DNA of 64,000 nt from Diphasiastrum complanatum (taxonomy: Eukaryota > Streptophyta > Lycopodiopsida > Lycopodiales > Lycopodiaceae): positions 25,402,503 through 25,466,502 of the forward strand of contig CM055095.1 of assembly GCA_029204225.1 (NCBI GenBank), given 5' to 3'. Positions 48,271-59,857 of the stretch are shown one piece after another. The notes below the pieces were generated by a model. The model was not told the DNA's origin. It saw only the letters and a program-made list of their open reading frames with translations, and made no database searches. The translations under genes and the position numbers were made by a program. Within the stretch, counting starts at the first letter, position 1. Every line of letters begins with the position of its first letter.

Positions 48271-48740
48271 ATTTTGCTATATTTAATTTGATAACAGCTC
48301 TGTCTTGTTCTACATTCAGATTTGTGTCAATATTGCTAGGCTTTTCTACATTCTGTTTCACTCTCTTATTGCTCAATCCGGTAATCTGTTCTTAGCGAAT
48401 TATTATTAGTCTAGTTGTTGGCGACTAATATTTAGTCTTGTCTTTTGCGACTGATTCGCTACTGATTATCAGTTGAACTCAGTCTAGCTCTTCGCGAATC
48501 ATTCGCGACTAATAATTTGTCTAGCTGTTAACTACAAATTATTCTTCTGATGTTTTGTTGCTTAATGTTTGGCTACGTAATCAGATCGACCGTGATTTCT
48601 ATCACTAACATTCTGTTCATTTCTGATAGGCGTAGTCATGCTTAGGGAAAGAGTAATATAGCTCATTCCGCTGCACACAGACACTTTCTGTTCGAGTTCG
48701 TTTCCCGTTCGAGTTTCAAGTTCGTTTCTTTTTGTGTTCG
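48271..48740 (+). repeat. LTR fragment of the Copia II 5' LTR family
   Basis: From about 48482 it matches 27949-28190 closely (AGTCTAGCTCTTCGCGAATC, TAGTCATGCTTAGG and on). It lacks the primer-site end. The part before 48482 (TTGGCGACTAATATTTAG words) has no counterpart at 27816. Confidence 0.7.
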
Positions 48741-48811
48741 CCTAAATAATACTAATAATCTATTACAAGACCATTCAAAACCATTTTATATCAATGCAAA
48801 ATTTAGAAACA

Positions 48812-48890
<79 letters not shown>

Positions 48891-49055
48891 TCTTTTTATC
48901 TTTCACACTCTCTATCTCCTCTTAAAACAAACAAACAAATATCAACCTTAAACAAACAAACAAAAATCAAGCACCAACCTCAAACAATGATCTTCAAACA
49001 CCTTCAAGCACTGATCTTCAAGCCCTCAAACACTAATCGCCCTCAATCGCCCCCA
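48741..49055. repeat. Low-complexity spacer with (CT)n microsatellite
   Basis: 48814-48886 is about 36 perfect CT units. It is followed by AAACAAACAAAC and CTTCAAGC(A/C)CT repeats up to the Copia B LTR. Confidence 0.9.
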
Positions 49056-49637
49056 AAAAGTGATGGAGGATGCACAAATTAAAGATCTAGATCCAAACTA
49101 TGAGCTAGAATCAATACTAGTTACGAAAACTAGCTAATTTGGCATTTAACTCCACAATGGCCACATAGATTTGATGAAATACATAAAAGTAAAGTGCAGC
49201 AAGCTTCTCAGACCTGTAATTAACTTCACTATCTTCCAAAGAATGTATTTTTCTTCATATTTGGATGGAGATCCCATCATACATTTATACATTCCAAGCT
49301 CAGATCTGAGCATATTAGGGCACCTCTAAACTTACCATAACCTAACCCTAACATCTAACCTAATAGGTCATTGGATCCACCCTAACTTGGGATCAAGATC
49401 TCAAGATCCAAAAACAATGTAAAACATGCTATTTTTAGATTCTAAAATTTCTCTAGCCTATCTAAACACATTTTGGCCTCATTTCAAAGATGCTATTACA
49501 ATGTAATATGAGAAATGAAATCTTTGGAAAGCATCCTATGTGATTTGACACGTGTAGCATCTATTTGCATGGTCTTCTTGCCAATTACAATGCATGTGAC
49601 CAATAAATGGTCAAGCTAGAATTGTTGAATTTCAGTA
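49056..49637 (-). repeat. 3' LTR of Copia B
   Basis: Matches Copia A LTRs (for example GATCTAGATCCAAACTATGAGC and GATCTCAAGATCCAAAAACA) and lies directly outside the polypurine tract. Confidence 0.8.
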
Positions 49638-49651
49638 CTCCTCCTCACAAT

Positions 49652-51204
49652 CTAGCTAGATGATAATATAGCTTTACTAATTAAGCCAAGGGTTGATCTA
49701 AGCTTCAAAAAAACATTCATTTGAAAAGGCTTTTTCAATATATCAGCAATGCATTCTTCACTTGAAATGTGCTCCAATGAGACCTCCTTAGCTTGGACCT
49801 TTTTTCTTACAAAGTGGTGAGCAATCTCTATGTGTTTGCTCTTTGCATGGTAGATTGGATTGGATGCTAGATGTTGGGTTGAGATGTTGTCATTGTAGAT
49901 GAGTGGAATGACACTTGATCTGATTACTTTGAACTCCTCAAGCAACCTCTTTATCCATAGTACTTCCTTGGTTGTGGTTGTTAGAGCCTTGTACTCGGCC
50001 TCAATTGATGAAAGAGATATTGTTTCTTGCTTCTTTGATAGCCAAGAAACCACACCTTCTCCAATGAAAGTTGCAAAGGCACTTGTTGACTTTCTATCCT
50101 TCTTGTCCCTTGCAAAATCTGAATCACTAAAAGCATGCAAGTTATTGGATTCACCTCTATAAAAGATCCCAAAATCTAGTGTGCCCAAAATGTATCTCAA
50201 TATTCTTTTGGCACATTTCCAATGGATAACTAATAAATCTTGCCATATTTTGACTAAGCTTGCAAACACTATAGCAAAGATCAGGTCTTGTTATGGTTAT
50301 TCACGTTAAGGAGCCAATAAGTTGCCTATAAAGAGTGATGTCCTTGAAGGATCTTTCATTTTCTTTATTGGTTACTTCAAACATCATGCTCCATAGGAGT
50401 CTCTACATGCTTGCATCCATGCATGTTAAATCTGTTGAGTAATGAAATAGCATACTTAGATTGACAAATGAAAGCATAATTTAAAGATCTAAGTACTTCC
50501 ATACCCAAAATGAAATGCAAATGTCTGAGATCTACCATCTTAAACTCTTTGGATAGATCTAGCTTAGTTTTCTCAACGCCTTCTAAATCATCTCCACTAA
50601 GTATGATATCATCAACATAAAGTAATAAAAGTACAATTCCTTTTGCACTAAATCTTATGTACAAAGTGGGATCATACTCACTAGGAGTAAATCCAATAGA
50701 GATAAGAAAACTATTGAGCCTTGTGTTCCAAGTTCTAGAAGCTTGTTTCAAACCATACAAGCTCCTCTTGAGATGGCACACCTTGTCTTCCATACCTTGC
50801 TTGATGAAGCCCTCAGGCTGCCTTATGAATATGTCATCTTCCAAATGACCATTTAAAAATGCATTTGACACATCCATTTGAAACAACAACCAATTAAAGT
50901 GAGAAACAAGAGCAATGATTAGTCTTATGGTGACCATCTTTGCCACGGGTGCAAAGATCTCATCATAATCTATGCCCTTTGATTGAGCATTTTTCTTGGC
51001 TACAAGCCTTGCCTTGTGCTTAGAAACACTCCCATCTTGATTCAGCTTGAGCTTAAAAACCCACTTACATCCAATTACATTCTTATCCATAGGTAGATCA
51101 ACAAGCATCCAAGTATCATTCTCCATCAATGCATTGTATTCATCACACATAGCTTGAAACCACTCTAAAATTTGAAGGCTCTTCAAAAGATGTGATGAAA
51201 GCAT
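49652..51204 (-). pseudogene. Copia B RT and RNase H
   Basis: RT (51204-50377): C-K-W-V-F-K-L-K, K-A-R-L-V-A-K, D-V-S-N-A-F-L-N-G, Y-G-L-K-Q-A-S-R-T-W and L-L-L-Y-V-D-D-I-I-L. RNase H (50269-49652): F-S-D-S-D-F-A, S-L-S-S-I-E-A-E-Y-K-A-L, Y-N-D-N-I-S and K-H-I-E-I-A-H-H-F-V-R. Confidence 0.9.
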
Positions 51205-51688
51205 AAGAAGAAATACTTCTCTCGACTTTCTTTCCCTTGTCCTTGTATGTGAGCCTTAATGGCTCCATCCTTGACCTTGTGGATCTTCTTGGTGTGCTTG
51301 GAGTTCTTGGCTCTAGCTCCTCCTCATGATCAAGCTCCTCCTTGATCTCGGCTACCTCTCTTCCAATAGAGTGGTTAGGTGAATCATCTTCAAGCTTATG
51401 CATTCTAGTGTCATAAAAAATGACCTCTCTAGAAATGACAATCTTTTGAGAAGAGGGAATGAAGATTTTGTAACATTTGCTTGCATTGCCATAGCCTACC
51501 ATGATCCCCTTCATGAATGATGGATCTTCCTTGGTCCTTGTGTCCAAAGGGACATGTACATAGCAAATGCATCCAAAACACCTTCAAGTTTTTGAGATTC
51601 GGCTTTTCTCCATACAACAATTCATAAGATGTTTTATCATTTATAGAGCTACATGGAACTCTATTACATAAGACATGAGAGCTTCTCC

Positions 51689-52216
51689 TCAAAAAGACTT
51701 AGGTAGGCATGCCTCTAACCTTAGAGCTTTAGAACATTCACATAGTGTCCTATTTCTCCTCTCGGCCACCCCATTTTGTTGAGGGCTGTAAGGGCAAGAT
51801 AACTCCTTCTTGATCCCTTCTTGATCACGAAAGTCTTTAAATTCATTTGAGATATATTCTCCTCCATTATCACTTCTAAAAAACTTGATCTTGTGAGCAT
51901 GATGCTTTTCAACAAAAGTCTTGAACTTGACAAAACTCTCAAAAACATGTGCTTTAGAGGAAAGTAGATATACCCATCCATATCTTGAGTAGTCATCTAC
52001 AAAGGTGACAAACATTGTAGCTCCAGCAAAATGCACATCCGAGTGGATCAACTCGAGAGGATGACTTGTCTTTGTAATTGAGCTTGGAAAAGGTAACTTG
52101 TGTGCCTTAGCCAAGGCACAAGTTTCACATACCCTTTCCTCTTTTGTCAAATATCTTGGAAGGCCAAGAGCAAGCTCCTCCTTGCACATGGCTTCCATGG
52201 ACTTGGTGTTGATTGT
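51689..52216 (-). pseudogene. Copia B integrase
   Basis: C-E-T-C-A-L-A-K-A-H-K-L-P-F zinc-binding end, H-S-D-V-H-F-A, V-D-D-Y-S-R-Y-G-W-V, R-S-D-N-G-G-E-Y-I-S-N-E-F and Y-S-P-Q-Q-N-G-V-A-E-R-R-N-R-T. Confidence 0.9.
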
Positions 52217-52440
52217 GAAAATTGTCAACATTACCTAGCTAGTTTGAGGCCTAAATTGGCTAAAATTGTAAATAGTTTTGGTTCTGGAGTTTCACACGTG
52301 TGAACCAGGCCACAATGTTTTTATTTACTGTATTTTTTCAGTATGATGAAGTGTCAAACTTCATACCCTTCAAAATGAGACCATTTTGATGTATTTTGGT
52401 CATATAAGCCATTTTTAGCTATCTCCAGAAGAACATGCTA
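52217..52440 (+). repeat. Fragment similar to the family F leader
   Basis: Noncoding; holds GGAGTTTCACACGTGTGAACC and CTAGCTAGTTTGAGG-like words recalling 18994-19480. It separates Copia B from a Gypsy gag piece. Confidence 0.4.
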
Positions 52441-52870
52441 ATTGGGAAGTTGTCAAAGTTGCTTTGATCATGTGCTTCAAGCCAAGGATGTTTCTTGATT
52501 ATCTATTCCTGTTGTTGAGTAAGATCATAAGGAGAAAGAAGGAAATGGTTCGTGACTATATCGAACGTATCAAACATCTCAGATTGGAATGTGAGCTTGG
52601 TCTTATTACTGATGAGGCCATGATCATGTGGTTCTTAGTTGGTTTGCCAAAGCAAATCAGGTGTGAACTCAAACGTCGAGAACAATATATGACATTGCAA
52701 CAAGCAATGGATGACACAAAACATGAAGAGGATGAGAAATCAGACAATGAGCCACACATTGGTATGTTGCCTTATACAGCAAGGCAGACTACCACAGCCT
52801 CTACGACTATTTGCTTCTAACAATATCAATGCAACTGCTAAAAAGGTGATGGATGAGTTTGAGAAACTTG
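52440..52870 (+). pseudogene. Gypsy gag fragment
   Basis: The plus-strand reading V-R-D-Y-I-E-R-I-K-H-L-R-L-E-C, M-W-F-L-V-G-L-P-K-Q-I-R and M-T-L-Q-Q-A-M-D-D-T fits the retrotransposon gag core of Ty3/Gypsy elements (V-x-x-Y, F-x-x-G-L, and a TL-x-x-A block). Only this part is seen. Confidence 0.7.
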
Positions 52871-52932
52871 ATCAAAAATAGCGAACACATATGGACAAGA
52901 TGTAGTCTGAATATGAAGCAAAGATAAAAGCA

Positions 52933-53420
52933 TTAGAAGATCAACATACCCAACTTACTAAGGTTCGTGACAAGGCAACACGTCAGACCTTTGCTACTAG
53001 GAAAAACATTTAGTGTGCCATCTGTGCTGGTAATCATACCATGAAAATTCACATCAAAAGTAATTGGCATATTTGTGGCATTTTTCTTTGACGGTGCTTG
53101 AACTAGCGTTGAATCTCCATCGCAAGTACAATTAGCCATGCAATCCACCGTCACTAATGTCTCTTCCAATTGTACCATTTCTATTTGAGAATCATAATGA
53201 GTACTCAAAGTTGTCTTTCTTTCTAGATGATCCATAGTATGGTCCATTGTGAAAGAGTCATCGTTCATTTTCTGTGGCACAAGCTTTATTACTCTTATTG
53301 ATGGATCAACTTTGACTATTTGTTCCCCATTGTCAAATGTAATTTTTCCTGTTGTCCAATCATGAATTACATTACCAACTCTTAACCATGGTCTGGCCCC
53401 AATAAAACAGAATAATTAGT
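52933..53420 (-). pseudogene. Gypsy protease-end fragment
   Basis: On the minus strand near 53420-53350 it reads F-I-G-A-R-P-W-L-R-V-G-N-V-I-H-D-W, the protease C-terminus of plant Gypsy elements (usually G-R-P-W-L), followed by an acidic linker down to 52933. It is opposite in sense to the gag piece beside it. Confidence 0.6.
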
Positions 53421-54835
53421 AGGTGATTCTGGTAGATCCATAGTCACAAATGTGAAAACATAATGAACTTCTACTGTCTAGATAGTATAACAACTTTTTA
53501 TGGAGAACCCGATTTAACCCAGAGACATTTACATTATCTGAGCTCTGGTTTTTCAGATGCTTTACCCACTCAGTATGGGCAGGCTTTATAACCAGGGCCC
53601 AAAGATGCCAAGAAGCAGATCACCCGGATTGCTACAAGTGGTGCAGATTGGTCATTGAAAACTTTTTACCATGATAGGGTGTGAAAAAGTGGATAGTAGA
53701 CACAATATCAACCATATCAGGAAGCTTTATGTCAAAATCCCTAGTTCCGGAATAAATTAATGAACCTTCAAATTGCTAGCAATACCTATCAAGGAAACTG
53801 TTTTCGTGGTGTTCCCTCGCAACTTTTATTCGAGATCTCTGATCTTCCATTTTATAGACATCTCACAGGCAAAGAGCAGATTATTCCATTTTTTCGTACT
53901 AATAGCAAAGAAAATATCAGGGACGCTAAACCAGCCAAAACATGAATTTTGACAATTAAATGAGTAATGCCTTATTCATTGAAGAGCGTACCAAATGACT
54001 TGCTCCAGGGAATGGATCACGTATTGCCATGGCTGCACCGCAGAATAGCAAGGGCATAAAGTCTTTGGAAATTGATCAACCAAAATCATGATAATAGTTT
54101 ACACGGCGGCTCTAGTAAGAGCTTGCAAAATCGCTCTAGTAAGAGCTTGAAGCGAGGCTGCATCAGGAAAAGAACTGCGTCGAAGAGTCCAAATTATTGT
54201 CCTCTGTTCTGTTCTGTTGATAAAATACGGGAACAGAAACCCGAATCCTGGATAGCTTTGTCATATCTCCTCGCATATCAGCCTTTTCACTTGTTAATAC
54301 ACAGCAGTGCTTCGTAAAGTCGCCATAGTTTTATTTACTCAGCTCACAATTCAAGTGTAAAAGGATCAACTAGAAAATGAGTTCGTTCATCTGCTATTAT
54401 CATTATTTTCACCATATTCCGACGGACACGTTCATCAATATGCTTGGTTGTTGTGATCGCAAATCATTGCTGCGTCGCTCATCTCTGAACCCCTTCCACT
54501 GCGCTGCAACAACAGTCACATCTTTTTCCGGTGGCTACATACTTGTTATAATGATAACAAAATACTCTCTGCTCTGCGAGATAGAAAATTTTCTTATTCA
54601 TGTGGAATTTGCAAGAGAATTCCAGTAAAAGATATCTTACCCAAATTATTGCTAATCCCAAGAATGTTTCTATCAAAAATTTTATATCTATCAAAGTTCC
54701 CTTTAAAGCCTCCAAAGTCTCTTTCAATTACAGGATAATATGAAAATTTTAGCCAACGTAGTTTTTATAAGTTTTCAACAGACATCTATAACCAGTTTCG
54801 TACACTCGCTGCTCCCAGTCTGTTTTGAAGACACG
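53421..54835. other. No recognisable gene; region beyond the FLZ 3' end
   Basis: Short plus-strand frames (53760-53945, 54072-54317, 54377-54628) without a known domain. At 54107-54150 the words CGGCTCTAGTAAGAGCTTGCAAAA and CGCTCTAGTAAGAGCTTGAAG repeat in tandem. The composition is less A/T-rich than the retroelement tracts, so old host sequence is possible. Confidence 0.35.
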
Positions 54836-54841
54836 TTTATT
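54836..54841 (-). terminator. Possible polyadenylation signal of the FLZ gene
   Basis: AATAAA on the minus strand about 100 bases beyond the FLZ stop codon. Distance and strand fit; plant signals are loose, so this is only a candidate. Confidence 0.4.
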
Positions 54842-54937
54842 TTCCCGAGTGCGATTCTTATTCTCTGTTGAAAGAAGTGAGATTAAACCGGATCAAAATT
54901 GCCTATCGGTCATCTTGTTGGGGTTGTTGTAAGAAAT

Positions 54938-56183
54938 CTAAGCGGCTGCGATTGTACTTGCCGCTGTAATGCGGCTACGACGATTTGAACGAGCAGCCGA
55001 TGAACATTTTCCTCTGCGTTCAGCACGCTCGTCAAGTATAATCTGATGGTAGCGACACTCCGCACTACAGAAGGCTTTGTCCCCTCTGCCAAAGGCAACA
55101 AACACTTGTGAACTTTTGGGTCCCAAAAAAGCTTACAATAAACGATATAACAAGAAGAAAACCTACATACGAACATAAATAGCAGAATAGAATATCGATG
55201 TCTGTTTGATTTGTAGCAGAGCAAAACAATAGTCCCCTTTTAGATTTTAAAGTTACAGCAATCTATCGTTCAGATCTGAAGTGAACTTTGAAAGCTTATG
55301 ATAGAGAAACTGTGCTTAATCTCTACCAGCTTAGTATATACCTGTACATATAAATATCAAGACCTTGTCCAAGCATGAGCTTGCACAGGAAGCAAGACTT
55401 CATGAAGTCCATCGCAGCAAAAGAGGCACTATCTGCACCTTCGCTTTGATCCGGGAGGGACTCTAGCATCACACCAAAATCATAGTTCTCAACCTCGTTA
55501 CCGAAGACGCATTCCTGAACAAACGACCTCAAAGGATGTGCGCTCCACGAGGGAAGGGCTGTCGCAAGCCCTCCATGACGTCGCACCGGTCCATCAGATG
55601 GCAATCGGTTATGACCGAGACCGAAATTTGGCTCTTGAACTTGTGCAGATAACTGCTTCTGCAGTTTTGAAGACTGACATATTGGGATGGGATGGCTGTG
55701 TTTTGAATTACCTCGAAAAACTGTAGAATGATGATCAGACCATGGTGACAGAGGGAGTTCATGTACACGCCCCACAGTTGTGTGAACGCGCTCTTGCTTT
55801 GGAAACATGTGTTTCTTAGGTGACTGAACGCTTTCACTTACATCATCCACAATACTAATAACGCTCTGGTGCGTGTTTGAATCTGACAGGCGCGTAGTAC
55901 ACAACAGACTCTCCAAACCAGAATAAGGACGAGGTGGTTTAGAAGGTCCAGTCAGCTTCACATGTGCCAGGTCGGCTGGCATTTCTTCGTCATTTCCCAA
56001 AGGAGCTGTAGGATTAAATCCTATAATCTGCCGAACAGCTGCAGGAGGACAAATTTTCATCAGCCCTTGCTTTTCCCCAGCTTCCTTTGGAGGTGGCAGA
56101 ACTTCCGCGGCCGCAGCAGACTCATGGCACAATGACATAGTACTCAATGTTCGCTGCATCGGACGAGACCGCTTCCCTGGCAT
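54938..56183 (-). CDS. FCS-like zinc finger (FLZ, DUF581) protein
   Basis: Two coding exons on the minus strand, 56183-55342 and 55085-54938, joined across a TACAG|GTATAT donor and a GGCAG|AGGGG acceptor, give 329 residues ending in TAG. The joint completes an Arg codon in the middle of the FLZ domain. The domain is residues 259 to about 300: DFMKSCFLC, then LGQGLDIYMYR, then GDKAFCSAEC. The four zinc-binding Cys are C264, C267, C287 and C291 (C-x2-C-x19-FCSx2C). The start MPGKRSRPMQRT is the conserved N-terminal motif of many FLZ proteins, which fixes the start codon. The middle is Ser/Pro-rich and probably disordered; the C-terminus is basic and Ala-rich. FLZ proteins bind the SnRK1 kinase as adaptors in sugar, ABA and stress signalling, in nucleus and cytoplasm. 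The gene looks whole and has no transposon inside, unlike its surroundings. Confidence 0.92.
55086..55341 (-). other. Intron of the FLZ gene
   Basis: 256 bases, GTATAT...TTTGGCAG, A/T-rich. It splits the FLZ zinc finger between its first and second Cys pairs, the usual place for an intron in this family as far as I know. Confidence 0.88.
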
Positions 56184-58750
56184 TTCTTAGACCTCTCCCT
56201 CTCACAAATTCTTCACTCCACAAAGCTAAGACAAGCAAAAGACAGGCAAAACAGCATAAAATTCTGTACCAATCCTCACAATTCTCACAGCTTAGATAAA
56301 TATCAAAGCTCTGTTACATTCTTCAAGTACAACTCTGTTACATACTTGAAGTGCAAAAAGATGCTGATCCTGCCCCATCGTTGTTTTGTTAAAAGCTGAC
56401 AGAATGGATCCAAAAAAAAATACTCTGTATTTCAGCATCAATTCCTGATTCAAAAGATCAGATCACAGGCACCAAGATCTGAATCGTGCTCAGGAAGAAT
56501 GGGAAGGATGGATCGATTGCGTAATGGTAAAAGAAGGCAGAAGAAGCAATCATTCGATCGAGGGAGGGAGCGCCGGGCATCGCCTCATGTAGGCGGCCCC
56601 AAACAAAGTATAATGAAACACAATTCCGACGTCCGCTGAGGGACTGCCTTTAGCCATTGAGGCTGCCCTCTAATCCACTCTCAGTAGCCCTCATGCCTCA
56701 TGCCCTTAACAAGATTCACAAGTCCATGCTTAGTCACCCACAATGTCAATGCATCTTGGGTCATGGCCCCGGCCCCTCTCTAACCAAGGAAGCTTTGGGC
56801 CATCCGAGGCACGTGCCCTTTCCACAATCTACAATCAATCCATTTCTCTGTGAGAATGTACAACTCACGAATTTCAACTCACAACATCCAAGTTATGGCT
56901 GAGATTCTTGAATGACATCAACCATGATTGCTAACCCTTGTGAATGGGCAAACTATAGGAATGGAACCGACAAGTTTTCTCAAAAACCGACCTCATAAAA
57001 TGTCCGACGATTTTTTAAAATTCTTGAAGAAACTAAAAAAAAGTTTTTAAAATGCAAGTTATTTTTAAGGATAACTCAATTTCCGCCCCTCCCTCCCACT
57101 CCCCCCCACCCCCCAAATATGGTTCGGGTTGAAAACCCCAGGTTCGGCCTGGATGAGGACTAAACTCGATTTAGTAGAACTTACATCTGTTGGTCCTGCA
57201 AAGTGTTCGAATCCATTTCGTTAAGTGCTGCACTCAACTACTCTTGCGTTATCCTCGGCCATTATTGATCACCAAAATAGAGAATTGCTTGATTTAGTTG
57301 ACAAATCTCAAAATCCTCATCAAAAGTGAAAATAACTATGACCTGGTAAACTGACTAATTACATCTCAACAAGGTGATTCACTTTACAAGCCAATTTCGT
57401 TTTAATTAATAACTGACATATTTGAAACAATTTTGATTCTTTAAAAAAATTATGTAACTGGGATTTTCGAATTTCGTTCAATATGGATCGGAACAACAAA
57501 AATCGATTTTCGTCGTCAATTTTTCAGTTTCACCAAAGTCAATCCATATAGAATTAATTTTGAAACATCCGGCATGCATTAGAATCCACATGTATTTCCA
57601 AAAAAATCAACTTTTTTACGTAAACTGCCTAACTGAACTAAAAAATTGTTTTTTGAACTGCCTATGACCAAACCGTTCTCATGCAACTTAACTAATCAAA
57701 CTACTGTAACACTCAGTACCATATTCCCAAACATGCAAACTGACTCAAAAATGACTTTTCCACTAAGAACATGCACACTACTACTACATTCATTGACATG
57801 CAATCATAACATCTCAAAAAATTTATAAATTTGAACTAAAAATTTCCAAAATTTATGACAATCAAACTTTGGCTACAGAGCACCAAATTGGTCACTCTAA
57901 AGCACAATATAGAGGGAGAGTAGGTTATCAAAATGATTGCCATGTCACCTTGCCACCTAGGCTTCACGTGCGAGTTGTAAATGGCTGAAAATCCAATATA
58001 AGGGCACACTTTTTCTAGCAAGGTTTCTCAAAAATTGTACCTCAAGTCTTACATGCTATCAATCAGAGGTTACAAGCAGTCTCCTAAGATTCCTTAGAGA
58101 GCAATAGAAGCTTTTATCAGGTCCATCAAGCATTCATAGGCTCAGATCCACCAAATTTTGCTTCCAAGGAAAGTGCTCACACAAGCAAAACTTCAGGAGA
58201 TCAATGCCACCCACCAAATTAGGTGCATGAGAGCTTGAATCAGAGGCAATACTACCTATCTTTTAGACTATATAGGTTCAGAGGTTTTCGATCTAGTACA
58301 AAGAGTTATTCATGCTCAAAAACCATCAAAAAACACTATTTTCTAAGACTCTTAACAATGACCATTGCTTACCAAACTTGTTCACAACCTTTGGACACCT
58401 TCAATAAACCTCTAAGAATGTGCATGCAAAGTTTCGTACAAAGATATTAAGTATGTTTTTTGACCAAATTTTGACTTTTTCGGAATGTTTTGATGGATGA
58501 AATCCACATGCAAGTGCAATCAGACCCTACCTACTATAATTCACTTACATGCAAGTGCCAAAGGTTTTGATTAAGCTCAACATCAATTCTAGCCAAAAGT
58601 GTCAAACTTTGACCTAAATATTGTCTTGATTCGACTTTGACCATATTATTGACAAGCAATCATTAGAATCTATCCTAATGACTAAAAATTAACATGTACA
58701 ATTCTAAAAGTCTTTTATATACAGTAGATTTGATGAATTTCAAGCTAAAG
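56184..58750. other. Upstream region of FLZ and intergenic sequence, no gene
   Basis: 56184-56600 is the likely 5' leader and promoter of FLZ (minus strand). It contains two near-copies of CTCTGTTACAT(A/T)CTT about 25 bases apart near 56310-56350. 57086-57114 is a C-rich run. 57200-58750 is A/T-rich with short frames only (for example 56657-56902 and 58223-58450), none supportable. Confidence 0.45.
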
Positions 58751-58837
58751 TATGGTAAGGTAAGTTCCTACAAGTATCTATAGGATCACATCATTACCCA
58801 CATTTGTGATGCTGTCACACCCAGACAGGCATGGGAT

Positions 58838-59848
58838 GTGCTAAAGGAGCAGTTCGAGACGTCAAATCCGTCAAGAATCATGTTTCTGAATTCAAAGTTG
58901 AATAGTGCCCGCATGGAGCAAGGAGAGCACATTCAGACGTACATGACCAGAATCAAGACAATGAGAGATGAACTGCATTCTATTGGTGAGCGCATACGTG
59001 ATGTGGAGCTGGTGCACAATGCATTGTGCGGCATTGCAGAACCCTATCAGATGTTTGTGAGCGGAATAGCATCAAGAGAAAGATTGCCAACCTTTGACGA
59101 GCTCACATGAATCTTGATGCAAGAAGAGCAACAGCGAGAAATGGTAAAATCTAGACGTCAAAATACTGACGATCAGGCACTTGCGACACACCAAAAACAA
59201 GGCAAGGGCAAGGGCAAGAAGAAGTCTAAACAGCAATTTGCCAAGTCTCAGGAGGATGAGGGATCTTCCAGTAAAACTAAGAAGAAAGACAAGTGCTTCC
59301 ATTGCGGTAAAAAGGGCCATTGGAAGAGTGAATGTTGCAAATTCCTGGCGGAACAAGGCGAGGGAAAACCAAAACAAGCAGGTAACCTTGTCGATGAGGG
59401 TGAGATTGAAGACTCTAGCATCTTCATATCTGCATTGTCATCTAATCAAGATGATCAAGCATGGTATATTGACTCGGGAGCCAAAAGACACATGACAAGT
59501 AACAAGAATTGGTTCAGTAGTTTGAAGGTGTTGGATAATGGAACATCTATTTCACAAGAAAATGGTGAGGTGTGCAAGATCAAGGGGATAGGCACTGTTT
59601 CAATCCAACTACATGATGGCAAAAGCAGGATGATCAGGGAGGTACTTTACGTACCAAGTTTGAAGAAAAATCTACTTTCTGTTGGAGTCATTACTGATCA
59701 AAAGTTGAAAGTAGAATTCCCCCATGATCATTGTTTTGTGAAGGATGTGAACCAAAAGTTCAAAGTTATTGCGGATGGAGTAAGAGAGCCCAATACAAAA
59801 TTGTACAGGTTGAATGCTACAATTAAAGGGAAACATGGACTTGTATAG
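58838..59848 (+). pseudogene. Copia IV gag and protease
   Basis: Gag core F-E-T-S-N-P-S-R, M-E-Q-G-E-H-I-Q-T-Y-M-T-R-I, then a Lys/Gln-rich stretch and the knuckle CFHCGKKGHWKSEC (about 59299-59340). The protease starts W-Y-I-D-S-G-A-K-R-H-M-T near 59463 and ends with V-P-S-L-K-K-N-L-L-S-V-G. Confidence 0.88.
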
Positions 59849-59857
59849 TCCATTTCA

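Larger units (their letters stand above)
49056..52216 (-). mobile_element. Copia B, minus strand
   Basis: Same family as Copia A by LTR and linker sequence. Parts on the minus strand: pre-integrase and integrase (52216-51690), linker (51547-51205, with the V-A-E-I-K-E-E-L-D-H-E-E-E-L block shared with Copia A), RT (51204-50377), RNase H (50269-49652), GTGAGGAGGAG polypurine tract and 3' LTR (49056-49637). Gag, protease and the 5' LTR are not seen; other repeat sequence starts at 52217. RT and RNase H are well kept for this window, so it is younger than most. Broken. Confidence 0.88.

Noticed and set aside
48814-48886. CT run considered as a promoter pyrimidine patch
   Set aside because: It is a perfect dinucleotide repeat inside retroelement debris with no gene beside it.
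56657-56902. Plus-strand 81-codon frame upstream of FLZ
   Set aside because: No domain, His/Pro-rich composition, probably promoter-side noncoding sequence.
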